Of a stretch of DNA of 64,000 nt, positions 1 to 8,169 are shown piece after piece (position 1 is the stretch's first letter; each line of letters begins with the position of its first letter). The translations under genes were made by a program, and so were the position numbers. Below the pieces are notes generated by a model. That model was not told the DNA's origin and made no database searches. It saw only the letters and a program-made list of their open reading frames with translations. Source of the stretch: Burkholderiales bacterium 70-64 (GTDB lineage Bacteria > Pseudomonadota > Gammaproteobacteria > Burkholderiales > Burkholderiaceae_E); assembly GCA_001898645.1 (NCBI GenBank), contig MKUQ01000010.1, positions 124,001 through 188,000 on the forward strand. The letters are read 5' to 3'.

Positions 1-529
1 TGGTGACGCCGCGCGCCACGGTGCGATCGGAATGCGAGGCGCCGAGCAGCACGTATTCGATCGCCGCCGCCTCGTCGATGTCGGAGTACCCGCCATAGGC
101 CCGCGCGGCCAGCCAGCTGGTGCTGTGGAAACGCCCGTCTCCGCCGGCATGGATGCGTACGAAGCCGAGCGCGTCGTTGAGCAGCCATGCGCGCTCGCCC
201 CGGCGCAGGAAGAGCGCGAAATTGCCGCGCAGTGCGCTTTCGTCGATGCGCGCCGGCGAATCGGCCTCCTCGATCAGGCGGCGCAGCGCCTCGTTGCCGA
301 ACAGCCCGCGGTACCACAGCGGGCCCACGCAGCAGGCTGCCCCCTGCGCGGTTTCGACCAGCGTGGATCCGCCCTCCGCCTGTACGGGGTTCGACCAGGC
401 CTGCAGGCGCCCGCCCGGCCACTCGAGGGACGCCGCTGGCGCCATGCCCTGCTGCCCGAGCGAGCGGGCTGCGCGTTGGCAGCCGGCATCGTCGCTGCCG
501 GTCAGCGAGATCGAGAAGGCGTTCAGCAT
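1..529 (-). CDS. Asparagine synthetase-like protein, N-terminal part (3' end outside window)
   Basis: Partial minus-strand gene: ATG at 529, open to the window edge, 176 codons visible. The visible part resembles the glutaminase-like N-terminal fold of asparagine synthetase-like proteins (LRGNFALFLRR, LLNDALGF, YVLLGASHSDRTVARGV). It does not start Met-Cys, so the Cys2 nucleophile of a working glutamine amidotransferase is absent. In such proteins (for example beta-lactam synthetases and lasso-peptide cyclases) only the C-terminal ATP-dependent ligase half is catalytic, and that half lies outside the window. The start is 7 nt after the stop of the RES toxin gene, with no good ribosome binding site, so co-transcription with the TA pair is likely. 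Family is inferred from a partial sequence. Confidence 0.6.
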   Translation of the reverse strand, partial: MLNAFSISLTGSDDAGCQRAARSLGQQGMAPAASLEWPGGRLQAWSNPVQAEGGSTLVETAQGAACCVGPLWYRGLFGNEALRRLIEEADSPARIDESALRGNFALFLRRGERAWLLNDALGFVRIHAGGDGRFHSTSWLAARAYGGYSDIDEAAAIEYVLLGASHSDRTVARGVT

Positions 530-536
530 CGTTTGT

Positions 537-1271
537 CTATTTCTTTTGAAGCGGTAATGGACCCAACGCACTCGGAGCGAACTCCAGCCACTTGCGCCCC
601 GGAGTCCGCTGCGCGACGAAAGTATCGCGCGCCACGTTGACCCGGTAGGTGAGGAACGCCCGGTCGCGCACGTTGGACAGGCGCTCGGGCCGGAAGATGG
701 CCGCGTTGGTGCCGTCGCAGCGCGCCGATCTCGCCGCCAGGCCGTTGAGCCCCTGCTCGTGCAGATAGCTTCCCACCTGCTGCGTGTAGGCGTAGCTCGA
801 ACGGCTCACCAGGTCGGGATAGGTCTTCTCGCGGCCGCGCAGGTCGATCAGCAGCGCATCGCAGCGCACGTCGAGCACGCGCCGATCGGTCACGACCTCG
901 CGGTCTTCGTCGGGGAAGCTGTCCAGCAGGAAGGCGTACCAGTGCCAGGCGGTTTCGTACACCGTGGTCTCGATGTCCAGCGAGCCGTACCAGACCCCGT
1001 AGGTCGACCCGTCCGAGAAGCGCGTCGCCTGCCAGTGGGCCGAGTCGAACGAGTAGCTGATCACGGTGCCGTAGTCGAAGGGCCGGCGGATGGCCGCTGC
1101 CGCGGCCGGCAGGCGGCCGGAGCCTTCGGCGGCGATGGCGATCGCCCAGTCGGCCGGATCGGCCGAGAGGTCGTCGAAGAGGTCCTGCGAGGCGCGGATG
1201 CCGGGGATGTTGCGCACCAGGTCGTCGTGGAAGTCGACGTTGACCGCGAACAGGTCGGCCCTACTGTCCAC
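537..1271 (-). CDS. RES-domain toxin (NAD+-degrading type II toxin)
   Basis: 244-aa protein starting at GTG 1271, overlapping the end of the Xre antitoxin gene by 11 nt. The central part reads as a RES domain (STYGVWYGSLDIETTVYE, where family members carry the conserved Gly-Trp/Tyr and Glu). RES toxins of RES/Xre modules degrade NAD+ by phosphorolysis or hydrolysis. At 244 aa it is longer than the compact 157-aa RES protein at 14347-14820, so it belongs to a different RES subfamily. The operon order antitoxin then toxin, with overlap, is standard. The family call is good; the exact reaction is inferred. Confidence 0.8.
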   Translation of the reverse strand: MDSRADLFAVNVDFHDDLVRNIPGIRASQDLFDDLSADPADWAIAIAAEGSGRLPAAAAAIRRPFDYGTVISYSFDSAHWQATRFSDGSTYGVWYGSLDIETTVYETAWHWYAFLLDSFPDEDREVVTDRRVLDVRCDALLIDLRGREKTYPDLVSRSSYAYTQQVGSYLHEQGLNGLAARSARCDGTNAAIFRPERLSNVRDRAFLTYRVNVARDTFVAQRTPGRKWLEFAPSALGPLPLQKK

Positions 1272-1680
1272 GCTGGAAGTCCAGGTAGCGGCGCACCGCC
1301 AGCAGGCCCTCGAAGCCGCGCTCGACGATCACGTCCACGGGCCTCGTCCCCAGGCGGCGATTGGGCTGCGTCATCCAGCGATAGGCGAGATCGCGGTCGT
1401 GCGGGAAGAGCAGGCGCAGCGACTTGTGGATGCCGAGCAGGTGTCCGGCGCGGTCGAGCAGGTCGCGCGTGTCGGCGAGCGGCGCACCGCCGCGGTAGCG
1501 CGCCAGCGTGCTGCGGCTCGCGGCCGACAGCCCCAGCACCTCGGCCTGCTCCGCGGCGCTGAGCTTCCAGTGATCCAGCAGGCGGATCACCATCGCGGCG
1601 AGCCGCTCGCGCGCCTCGCGGCTGTTGGGCACAGCGACGTCGGGGGAATTCGCGGCAGCTGGTGTGGCGGCGCCTTTCAC
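1261..1680 (-). CDS. Xre/MbcA/ParS-type antitoxin partner of the RES toxin
   Basis: 139-aa antitoxin with an Xre-like helix-turn-helix in the first half (LSAAEQAEVLGLSAASRSTLARYRG, split here as LSAAEQAEVLGLSA and SRSTLARYRG) and the C-terminal toxin-binding domain typical of MbcA/ParS proteins (LFPHDRDLAYRWMTQPNRR, then GFEGLLAVRRYLD). The frame stays open to an ATG at 1785, but a sigma70-like promoter with an overlapping palindrome lies at 1701-1737. The true start must therefore be below it, and GTG 1680 is the first plausible one. It overlaps the toxin gene, so the pair is translationally coupled. Autoregulation through the palindrome is expected from the family. Confidence 0.8.
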   Translation of the reverse strand: MKGAATPAAANSPDVAVPNSREARERLAAMVIRLLDHWKLSAAEQAEVLGLSAASRSTLARYRGGAPLADTRDLLDRAGHLLGIHKSLRLLFPHDRDLAYRWMTQPNRRLGTRPVDVIVERGFEGLLAVRRYLDFQRGQ

Positions 1681-1700
1681 GGTGGTCTTGCCTATGTTTC

Positions 1701-1737
1701 TGGTACTAATAATGTACCAATGAGAACAAGGCGTCAA
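1701..1737 (-). promoter_or_regulatory. Promoter and operator of the RES/Xre operon
   Basis: On the minus strand, TTGACG (1737-1732), a 17-bp spacer and CATTAT (1714-1709) form a sigma70-like promoter. An inverted repeat, TGGTAC at 1701-1706 and GTACCA at 1714-1719 with a 7-bp AT-rich centre, overlaps the -10 box. A repressor bound there would block RNA polymerase, which fits antitoxin autoregulation. The site sits in the 175-bp gap shared with the divergent protease operon. Confidence 0.7.
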
Positions 1738-1855
1738 GCCACCCATCCATACCGTGACGATGCGCATCGGCATGGCGCGTAGCACCGTTCATCCATGTCC
1801 TCTATCCTCCCGGCCACAGGGGCCGGACGCGGATTCGTCTGGAGGAGCGAGCGAC

Positions 1856-4800
1856 ATGAAGCAGGCAGGGCTGCTGGTGAAGGTGCGTGGCGACGCTGCG
1901 CAGGTACGCATGCACATGGCGAACGCGCTCGGCGCAGACCGCGTCGAGCCGATCCTCACGGTTCCGGTGGGCGCACCGACGCCCACGACCCGCGGGCTGC
2001 GGGCTGCCGCGGATGCCACCTGGTACCGGATCGATGACGGCGGCGACGAGCATCCCTGGGATGCGGCCTACCAGGTGCTTCTGGAGCGAGGCGCCCGGTT
2101 TGCAGCCAACCCGGCGGCCGACATCGAAGCGGTCGAGCCCGACTTCGAGCAGGACTGGTTCGCGCCGTCCGAGGAACCAGGGCCAGCCATGGGCATTGCC
2201 GGGGCCTGCGTGTTCCATCCCCAGGACCGTGATGGCGGCAAGGCCGCCTCGGAGAGCGGCAATGCCTGGAATCTCCAGGATCCGTACTCGGAGCTGCGCC
2301 AGGCGCGCGCCACCCTTGGGGACGGCGACCTTCGCCGTGTGGTGATCGCGCACCTGGACACGGGTTACGACCCGGGCCACGTCACGCTGCCGGTCCACCT
2401 GGACCATGAGCGCCAGCGCAACTTCCGCGACCGGGACCGGCCCGGCGATGCGACCGACCGCACGCCCGATGGCCTGGCGGCGTTCCGCAGCCAGGGCCAC
2501 GGCACGGCCACCCTGGCACTGCTGGCCGGCAACCGCGTGCCCGACACGGCGCCGTCGTGGCCCGCCTTCGGAGACTACCTCGGCGGCGCGCCGTTCGCGA
2601 CGGTGATCCCGATCCGCATCGCGGATTGGGTGGTCCGCTTCTCCACGAGCACCATGGTGCAGGGATTCCAGCACGCGCTCGCCATGGGTGCCCATGTGCT
2701 GACCATGAGCATGGGCGGACTGACCTCGCGCGCGCTGGTGGACGCCGTCAATCTCGCCTATGACGCCGGCCTGTTCATGGTCACCGCCGCCGGCAACAAC
2801 TATGCGAAGCTGCCGACGCCGAAGTCCATCGTCTTTCCTGCGCGCTATCGCCGGGTGCTCGCGGCCTGCGGCGTCATGGCGGACGGGCGCGCCTATACGG
2901 ATCTGGACTTCCGCACCATGCAGGGCAACTACGGTCCGCACAGCAAGATGGAGACGGCCCTCGGCGGTTACACGCCCAACGTGCCGTGGGCCGAGTTCGG
3001 CTGCCGGAACATCGTGAGCATGGACGGCGCCGGAACCTCGTCGGCCACGCCGCAGATCGCGTCAGCCGCGGCGCTGTGGATCGCGACCCACTGGACCCGC
3101 CTATCGACCTACCCCGAACCGTGGATGCGCGTCGAGGCGGCCCGCATCGCGTTGTTCAGGTCGGCACTCAAGCAGACTCCCAGGATGGACCGGGAGGAGA
3201 CTTTCGAAAAAATAGGCCAAGGCGTGATGCAGGCAGCCAAGGCACTCGCCATTGCGCCGGCCACCGAAGACAGCCTGGTCCGGACCGCAGCCGCGCAGCC
3301 GAGCTGGGGCTGGCTCGATCTCATCCTCGGCAGCGGCGGCGTCAGCCTGGCGCCGGACATGCCGCCGCAGGCCGCCGACATGCTGGCGCTCGAGCTTACC
3401 CAGATGGCCCAGCGCCATGCCAAGGTCGAAGCGACGATGCCCGACGACGACGCGGGCGCAGGCCCGATATCCGGCGTCGCGCGCAGCAGGTACCTGGAGG
3501 CCGCGCTGGATGAAGGCCATCCATCCAGACCCCTGCGCGCCTTCCTCGAGCGGCAGCTAGGGCGCACGCAGGTCGTTGCGCCAGTGCCGCAGCCCGAACC
3601 CGCCGCGGCCCCGATCGCCCGCAAGGCCAAGGTGCTGCCCTCCCCGCCGCGCCGCCTCCGGGTCTATGCGCTCGATCCGTCGATCGCCAAGTCGCTGGAC
3701 TCCGTGGCGATCAACGAAACCGTCGTCCACGTGCCCTGGGAGGAAGGCTTGCTGCCGGGGCCGGTCGGCGAGTACCTCGAGGTCGTCGACGTCGATCCGG
3801 CGTCGGACCGGCTCTACGATCCGGTGGATCTCAACGAGCCCAAGCTGCTGGCGCAGGACGGCTGGCCGCCCTCCGAAGGCAATCCGCAGTTTCATCAGCA
3901 GATGGCCTACGCGGTGGCGATGAAGACCATCAAGAACTTCGAGGAGGCCCTGGGCCGCAAGGTCCTGTGGGCGCCGCGCTGGGCGCCCGTGGAGCGCAAC
4001 GGCAAGAAGGCGCTGGCGGCCTACGAAGTGCCCCGGCTGCGCATCTACCCGCATGCGCTGCGGACCGACAACGCCTACTACAGCCCCGACAAGGTCGCAC
4101 TGCTGTTCGGCTACTTCCAGGCGTCTTCGCGCCCGGACGATGCCACCCCCAACGGCTCGATGGTGTTCTCCTGCCTGTCCAGCGACATCATCGCGCACGA
4201 AATGTCGCATGCGCTGCTCGACGGACTGCACCGGCGCTTCCAGGATGCCTCGAACCCCGACGTGCCGGCCTTCCACGAGGCATTCGCCGACATCGTCGCG
4301 ATCTTCCAGCACTTCGCGATCCCGGAGCTGGTGCGCTTCCAGATCGCACGCGCGCGCGGCAGGCTGAATGCAGCCGAGCTGCTGGGCTCGCTCGCCCAGC
4401 AGTTCGGCGAGGGCACGCAGCGCGGCGGACCGCTGCGTGACTATCTGAGCGCAGAGATGGACAAGCTCAGCTACACCGACACCCTGGAGGTGCACGCGCG
4501 CGGCTCCATTCTCGTGGCCGCGGTGTACCAGGCCTTCCTCGGCATCGTCGACCGCCGGACGGCAGACCTGATCCGCATCGCGACCAACGGCTCCGGCATC
4601 CTGCCCGAGGGCGCTCTCCATCCCGACCTGGTCAACCGCCTGACCGAGGAGACCTGCAAGACCGCGAAGCACGTGCTGCGCATCTGCATCCGTGCCCTTG
4701 ACTACTGCCCTGCGGTGGACATCACGTTCGGCGAGTACCTGCGTGCGCTCATCACGGCCGACATCGACCTCGTGGCCGACGACCGCTACCACTACCGGCT

Positions 4801-5494
4801 GGCCTTCATGGACGCGTTCCGCAAGCGGGACTTGCTGCCGCGCGACGTGCGCACCGTCTCCGAGGAATCCCTGGCCTGGGGAACGCTCGCGGACCCGCGG
4901 CCCGGCTGGCTGGCGCCGCTGGTGAAGGGCCTGGACTTCGGATGGAACCGCGATCTCGACCGATCGAAGATCTTCAGGCTCAACGAGGCCAATCGGTGGA
5001 CCTTCCGGACGGCGCTGGACCGGCTGCTGCGCGACAGGCCCGAGCTTTGCGTGCAGTTCGGCCTGCTCCAGGGCGTGCCGCGGTACACGGCCGGCGGCGA
5101 GGTGCACAAGGAAGCCGAGGCAGGCCGGACCACCTTCGACGTGCCCAGCGTCCGGCCGGCCCGGCGCGTCGCGCCGGACGGCAGTCTCCACGTCGAAGTC
5201 ATCGCGACCATCCTGCAGCGCCGTCGCGTACCGCTCGATCCGAAGGTGCCGGACGGACCCCAGATCTGGTTCCGAGGCGGGACCACCCTGATCCTGGATC
5301 CTCGCGAAGACCATTGCGAGGTCCGCTATGCCATCGTGAAGAGCAGCGCCAGTGCATCGCGCCTGGAGCGGCAACGCCGGACCGCCGCCGGCCGCACGCT
5401 CTCTCCGTTGCGATCGCTGTACTTCGGGGAGGGCCACGACGAGCCCTTTGCGCTGCTGCACAGCCACAATGGAGGATTCGGCCATGCCAAGTAA
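1856..5494 (+). CDS. Dual protease: subtilisin-like (S8) domain fused to a thermolysin-like zinc metallopeptidase domain
   Basis: 1212-aa protein. Start ATG 1856 follows GGAGGAG at 1841; the frame is open further upstream but with no ribosome site. Residues about 160-450 are a subtilase: Asp168 in HLDTGYD, His215 in GHGTATLALLAGN, oxyanion Asn314 in TAAGNNY, Ser395 in GTSSATPQ. Residues about 650-1000 are a gluzincin: HEMSH (His781, Glu782, His785) with a candidate third zinc ligand Glu808 in HEAFAD. The last 200 residues match nothing I recognise. There is no signal peptide or membrane segment, so it probably acts in the cytoplasm. It overlaps the MBL gene by 11 nt. Both active sites look complete. 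A role in defence or regulated proteolysis is inference from its two-gene layout and TA neighbours. Confidence 0.85.
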   Translation: MKQAGLLVKVRGDAAQVRMHMANALGADRVEPILTVPVGAPTPTTRGLRAAADATWYRIDDGGDEHPWDAAYQVLLERGARFAANPAADIEAVEPDFEQDWFAPSEEPGPAMGIAGACVFHPQDRDGGKAASESGNAWNLQDPYSELRQARATLGDGDLRRVVIAHLDTGYDPGHVTLPVHLDHERQRNFRDRDRPGDATDRTPDGLAAFRSQGHGTATLALLAGNRVPDTAPSWPAFGDYLGGAPFATVIPIRIADWVVRFSTSTMVQGFQHALAMGAHVLTMSMGGLTSRALVDAVNLAYDAGLFMVTAAGNNYAKLPTPKSIVFPARYRRVLAACGVMADGRAYTDLDFRTMQGNYGPHSKMETALGGYTPNVPWAEFGCRNIVSMDGAGTSSATPQIASAAALWIATHWTRLSTYPEPWMRVEAARIALFRSALKQTPRMDREETFEKIGQGVMQAAKALAIAPATEDSLVRTAAAQPSWGWLDLILGSGGVSLAPDMPPQAADMLALELTQMAQRHAKVEATMPDDDAGAGPISGVARSRYLEAALDEGHPSRPLRAFLERQLGRTQVVAPVPQPEPAAAPIARKAKVLPSPPRRLRVYALDPSIAKSLDSVAINETVVHVPWEEGLLPGPVGEYLEVVDVDPASDRLYDPVDLNEPKLLAQDGWPPSEGNPQFHQQMAYAVAMKTIKNFEEALGRKVLWAPRWAPVERNGKKALAAYEVPRLRIYPHALRTDNAYYSPDKVALLFGYFQASSRPDDATPNGSMVFSCLSSDIIAHEMSHALLDGLHRRFQDASNPDVPAFHEAFADIVAIFQHFAIPELVRFQIARARGRLNAAELLGSLAQQFGEGTQRGGPLRDYLSAEMDKLSYTDTLEVHARGSILVAAVYQAFLGIVDRRTADLIRIATNGSGILPEGALHPDLVNRLTEETCKTAKHVLRICIRALDYCPAVDITFGEYLRALITADIDLVADDRYHYRLAFMDAFRKRDLLPRDVRTVSEESLAWGTLADPRPGWLAPLVKGLDFGWNRDLDRSKIFRLNEANRWTFRTALDRLLRDRPELCVQFGLLQGVPRYTAGGEVHKEAEAGRTTFDVPSVRPARRVAPDGSLHVEVIATILQRRRVPLDPKVPDGPQIWFRGGTTLILDPREDHCEVRYAIVKSSASASRLERQRRTAAGRTLSPLRSLYFGEGHDEPFALLHSHNGGFGHAK

Positions 5495-7004
5495 GCCCAC
5501 GCCTGCCGGCTTCACGGCCCGCCACTACTGCCAAGGCATCGGCGACTGCCACCTGCTGCGGTTCCCGAAAGCCGACCGCTCGCCGTTCTGGATGCTGATC
5601 GACTGCGGGGTCCACACCTCGATCTCCGGCGGTTCCGAGCTCATGGACGGCATTGTCGAAGACATCCACGCTGCGACCGGCGGACGCATCGATGTGCTCG
5701 TGCTGACCCACGAGCATGCCGACCACCTCTCGGCCTTCCTGCCATCGGCCAATCGGTTCGCGGATTTCAGGATCGGCGAGATCTGGATGGCCTGGACCGA
5801 GTCGGACGTCGACCCGCAGGCACAGGCGCTCGACAAGTTCAAGCAGCAGGCGCTCACCGCACTCGCGGACGCCAGCCAGCGCCTGAACGCGGCGCGCCAG
5901 CTGAGTCCGGGCCTGCAGGCCCTGCGCGCCGGCGTGGATGCGCTCCTGGGCTTCAGCTTCGGCGCCAAAGGCGAGAAGATCCGGGCGCTGCGCAAGGCCG
6001 CCGAGGCGCTGGCACCCGACAACATCCGGTACCGGGAACCCGGCGAGCCGCCGATCACCATCAAGGGGCTGCCGAACCTGCGCACCTACGTCCTGGCGCC
6101 GTCGCGCGACGAACGCTACCTGCGCATCACCGAAGGCAGCGGCGAGACCTACCGCATGGCCGACGATGCGGACGGCCTGCGCATGGCGCGCGCGCTGTCC
6201 TGCGCCTTTGCCGCCACCGCCGAGGGCAGCGCGCCGAACGATCCCGCCGCGCCGTTCGATCCCAGCACCGGCATCAGGCTCAGTGATTTGCGGCGTCCCG
6301 CAGCGGCGTCTTCCAGGAAGAATTCCATCGAAGCCTTCGCGCGCGACCACTACTTCGGACCGGCGATCGCGCCCGGCCCGGCCATACGCTCGCGCCGCCC
6401 GGCCAGCCCGGACACCGCCAACGAGCGCGACCAGTCGTGGCGGCGCATCGACCACGACTGGCTCGGCACGAGCGCCGACCTGGCCATGCAACTCGACAAC
6501 AAGACCAACAACACCAGCCTGGTGCTCGCCTTCGAGCTCGTCGATACCGGCCGGGTGTTCCTGTTCGCGGCGGATGCCCAGGTCGGGAACTGGCTGAGCT
6601 GGCACGATACGCGCTGGACACTCGAGAACGGCGACGTGGTCACGGGGCCGGCCCTGCTGGCGCGAACGGTCTACTACAAGGTGGGCCACCACGGCAGCCA
6701 CAACGCGACCCTGGGAAAGAAGGGGCTCGAGCTCATGGTCAGCAAAGACCTGTCGGCCTTCATTCCCACCAACGAGGACGACGCGAAGAACGTGCACTGG
6801 GGTGAGATGCCCTTCGAGGGCGTGCTCTCGGCGCTCGAGAAGCATTGCGGCAAGCGCGTCATCCGCGCCGACGCCGCATGGCTGCTTGGCGGAAAGCGGC
6901 CTTTCCGGGTCCCTTCCGGCTCCATCCGCAACCTGCGTACCGGCCCCGGCGTCGCCGAGGACGGCGATCCGCGCCGCCGCTGGGTGGAGGTGGATCTCGC
7001 GTGA
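5484..7004 (+). CDS. MBL-fold metallo-hydrolase (ComEC/Rec2-like), partner of the dual protease
   Basis: 506-aa protein. ATG 5484 follows GGAGG at 5471 and lies 11 nt inside the protease gene, so translation is coupled. The metal motif THEHADH (His76, His78, Asp80, His81) is followed by Asp364 in FAADAQ and His402-His403 in KVGHHGSHNAT, the layout of ComEC-like metallo-beta-lactamase hydrolases. There is a long insert (about residues 110-330) between motifs and no signal peptide. Family members cleave phosphodiesters or related bonds; the substrate here is unknown. The pairing suggests the protease and the hydrolase work together, for example one activating or releasing the other, but that is inference. 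Confidence 0.85.
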   Translation: MPSKPTPAGFTARHYCQGIGDCHLLRFPKADRSPFWMLIDCGVHTSISGGSELMDGIVEDIHAATGGRIDVLVLTHEHADHLSAFLPSANRFADFRIGEIWMAWTESDVDPQAQALDKFKQQALTALADASQRLNAARQLSPGLQALRAGVDALLGFSFGAKGEKIRALRKAAEALAPDNIRYREPGEPPITIKGLPNLRTYVLAPSRDERYLRITEGSGETYRMADDADGLRMARALSCAFAATAEGSAPNDPAAPFDPSTGIRLSDLRRPAAASSRKNSIEAFARDHYFGPAIAPGPAIRSRRPASPDTANERDQSWRRIDHDWLGTSADLAMQLDNKTNNTSLVLAFELVDTGRVFLFAADAQVGNWLSWHDTRWTLENGDVVTGPALLARTVYYKVGHHGSHNATLGKKGLELMVSKDLSAFIPTNEDDAKNVHWGEMPFEGVLSALEKHCGKRVIRADAAWLLGGKRPFRVPSGSIRNLRTGPGVAEDGDPRRRWVEVDLA

Positions 7005-7041
7005 GTCGTGCGCCGGGGTCTGGACACCATGGCGTCTAGAC

Positions 7042-7335
7042 TCACGGCCATTGCCGCGCCACATGCTTCACCCGCAGGATTTCCACGATCCGTACGTCGG
7101 CGCGCAACCGATGGAAGATGATGTAGTTCGGATGCACGACCAGCTCCCTGGTATGCGCTACCCGGCCCGGCGGCCCGATCTCCGGATACTGCCGGAGCGG
7201 TTCGACCCTCGCGCGCAGCTTCTGCGCGAAGTTGCGGGCCGCGGCCGGACTGTCGTTGCCGATATGGCGGACGATCGCTCGCAGGTCTTCGACCGCCTTG
7301 GGGCGCCATTCGATGCGCCAGCCCCGGGGCGTCAC
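7042..7335 (-). CDS. ParE/RelE-superfamily toxin
   Basis: 97-aa protein with the ParE/RelE fold signature: N-terminal WRPKAVEDLRAIVRHIGND, mid motif YPEIGPPGR and the C-terminal strands YIIFHRLRADVRIVEILRVKH. ParE toxins inhibit gyrase and RelE relatives cleave mRNA; the PEIG..GR pattern and the RELVV..YIIFHR stretch favour ParE. Its start overlaps the stop of the upstream gene by four bases, as in standard antitoxin-toxin operons. It converges on the MBL gene with a 37-bp gap. Confidence 0.85.
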   Translation of the reverse strand: MTPRGWRIEWRPKAVEDLRAIVRHIGNDSPAAARNFAQKLRARVEPLRQYPEIGPPGRVAHTRELVVHPNYIIFHRLRADVRIVEILRVKHVARQWP

Positions 7336-7802
7336 GTACCTGCCCTGGAGCGCTTCCGATGCGGTCGGGTTGCAGGCAATGCAGCGATCTCGGCGTCCAT
7401 GCCGGCCATGACCTCTTCGTGCGGGATACTCGGCCTCGCATCATCGACGGCCCCCTGGATCTCGGCAATCAGCCATCGGTTGTAGGCTGCAGCCCGATGG
7501 GCCTCGCGCATGGATTCCGCGCGCCCCCGGTTGCCCGGCTCCCGGATCCTCTCCTTCGGATCCCATGCGCTTGCATCGAAACGGCCGGTCGAAATGCCGA
7601 TGCCGCGCAACGTGTTCAAGGCTGCCGCGAGGTTGCCGAAGCGGCGGGGCTCGTGGCTGCGCGCCCTGCACAGCACGGCGCCCGAACCGCTGCGAGTCAC
7701 GACTTCCACGAGGAACGCGCCACCTTGCGCCTTGAGGGTGACGTCTGCCACCCCACCCGCTTCGCTCGCCGTGCGCAGTTGCTCCAGGGTCATATGCTGC
7801 AT
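7332..7802 (-). CDS. Probable antitoxin partner of the ParE-type toxin (unrecognised family)
   Basis: 156-aa protein. ATG 7802 is preceded by AGGA at good spacing; a TTG 21 nt upstream is also possible. I do not recognise the family. The N-terminal half (VTLKAQGGAFLVEVVTRSGS, RSHEPRRFGNLAAALNTLRG) reads as a small beta-rich domain ending in a helix. The C-terminal half is charged and helical (AESMREAHRAAAYNRWL, then IPHEEVMAGMDAEIAAL), like the toxin-wrapping tail of ParD or StbD proteins. It is about twice the length of ParD. The call rests on its position: it overlaps the toxin start by four bases. Confidence 0.6.
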   Translation of the reverse strand: MQHMTLEQLRTASEAGGVADVTLKAQGGAFLVEVVTRSGSGAVLCRARSHEPRRFGNLAAALNTLRGIGISTGRFDASAWDPKERIREPGNRGRAESMREAHRAAAYNRWLIAEIQGAVDDARPSIPHEEVMAGMDAEIAALPATRPHRKRSRAGT

Positions 7803-7900
7803 GGAGGGGTCCTGAAATGGCAACGTGGAAGAGCTACGTCAATTGTGCATGCCTCCTTGAAAAGGTACAACTCACGAGTCGTGGACAAAGGAGTCCATAT

Positions 7901-7922
7901 GGCATATGCTTAAACATATGCC
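7901..7922. promoter_or_regulatory. Palindromic operator upstream of vapB
   Basis: Perfect inverted repeat GGCATATG (7901-7908) and CATATGCC (7915-7922) with a 6-bp centre; a third CATATG lies at 7896-7901. Its position just before vapB and its AbrB-operator-like AT-rich arms fit autoregulation by the VapBC complex. A four-codon ORF (ATG 7899 to TAA 7911), with a strong AAAGGAG site at 7887, runs through it. Confidence 0.6.
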
Positions 7923-7935
7923 TGATGAGAGCACG

Positions 7936-8169
7936 ATGTTTCCCGAACGACACGTCAAGCTTTTCAAGAACGGCCGGAACCAGGCCGTGCGGATCCCGCG
8001 CGAATTCGAGCTTCCAGGCGAGGACGCAATCATGCGCAAGGAAGGCGAGCGGCTGGTCATCGAACCCGCGCCCCCCAAATCACTGCTGGCCTTGCTGGCG
8101 ACCTTGATGCCGATCGACGAAGAGTTTCCGCCGATCCCCGATCCGCATCCGGAATCCGTCGAGCTTTGA
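7936..8169 (+). CDS. vapB: VapB antitoxin (AbrB/SpoVT fold)
   Basis: 77-aa protein with the VapB N-terminal swapped-hairpin DNA-binding motif (HVKLFKNGRNQAVRIPREFEL), given here as VKLFKNGRNQAVRIP, and an acidic tail (PIDEEFPPIPDPHPESVEL) that would occupy the VapC active site. ATG 7936 is chosen because in-frame ATGs at 7906 and 7918 lie inside the palindromic operator; they would add 10 or 6 residues. It overlaps vapC by one base (TGATG). It neutralises VapC and represses the operon, by family. Confidence 0.85.
   Translation: MFPERHVKLFKNGRNQAVRIPREFELPGEDAIMRKEGERLVIEPAPPKSLLALLATLMPIDEEFPPIPDPHPESVEL

Noticed and set aside
1681-1785. N-terminal extension of the first Xre antitoxin up to ATG 1785
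   Set aside because: The extension would run through the operon's own promoter and operator (1701-1737).
3557-7064. Long minus-strand frames opposite the protease and MBL genes
   Set aside because: The plus-strand frames carry complete catalytic motifs; the antisense ones have none.
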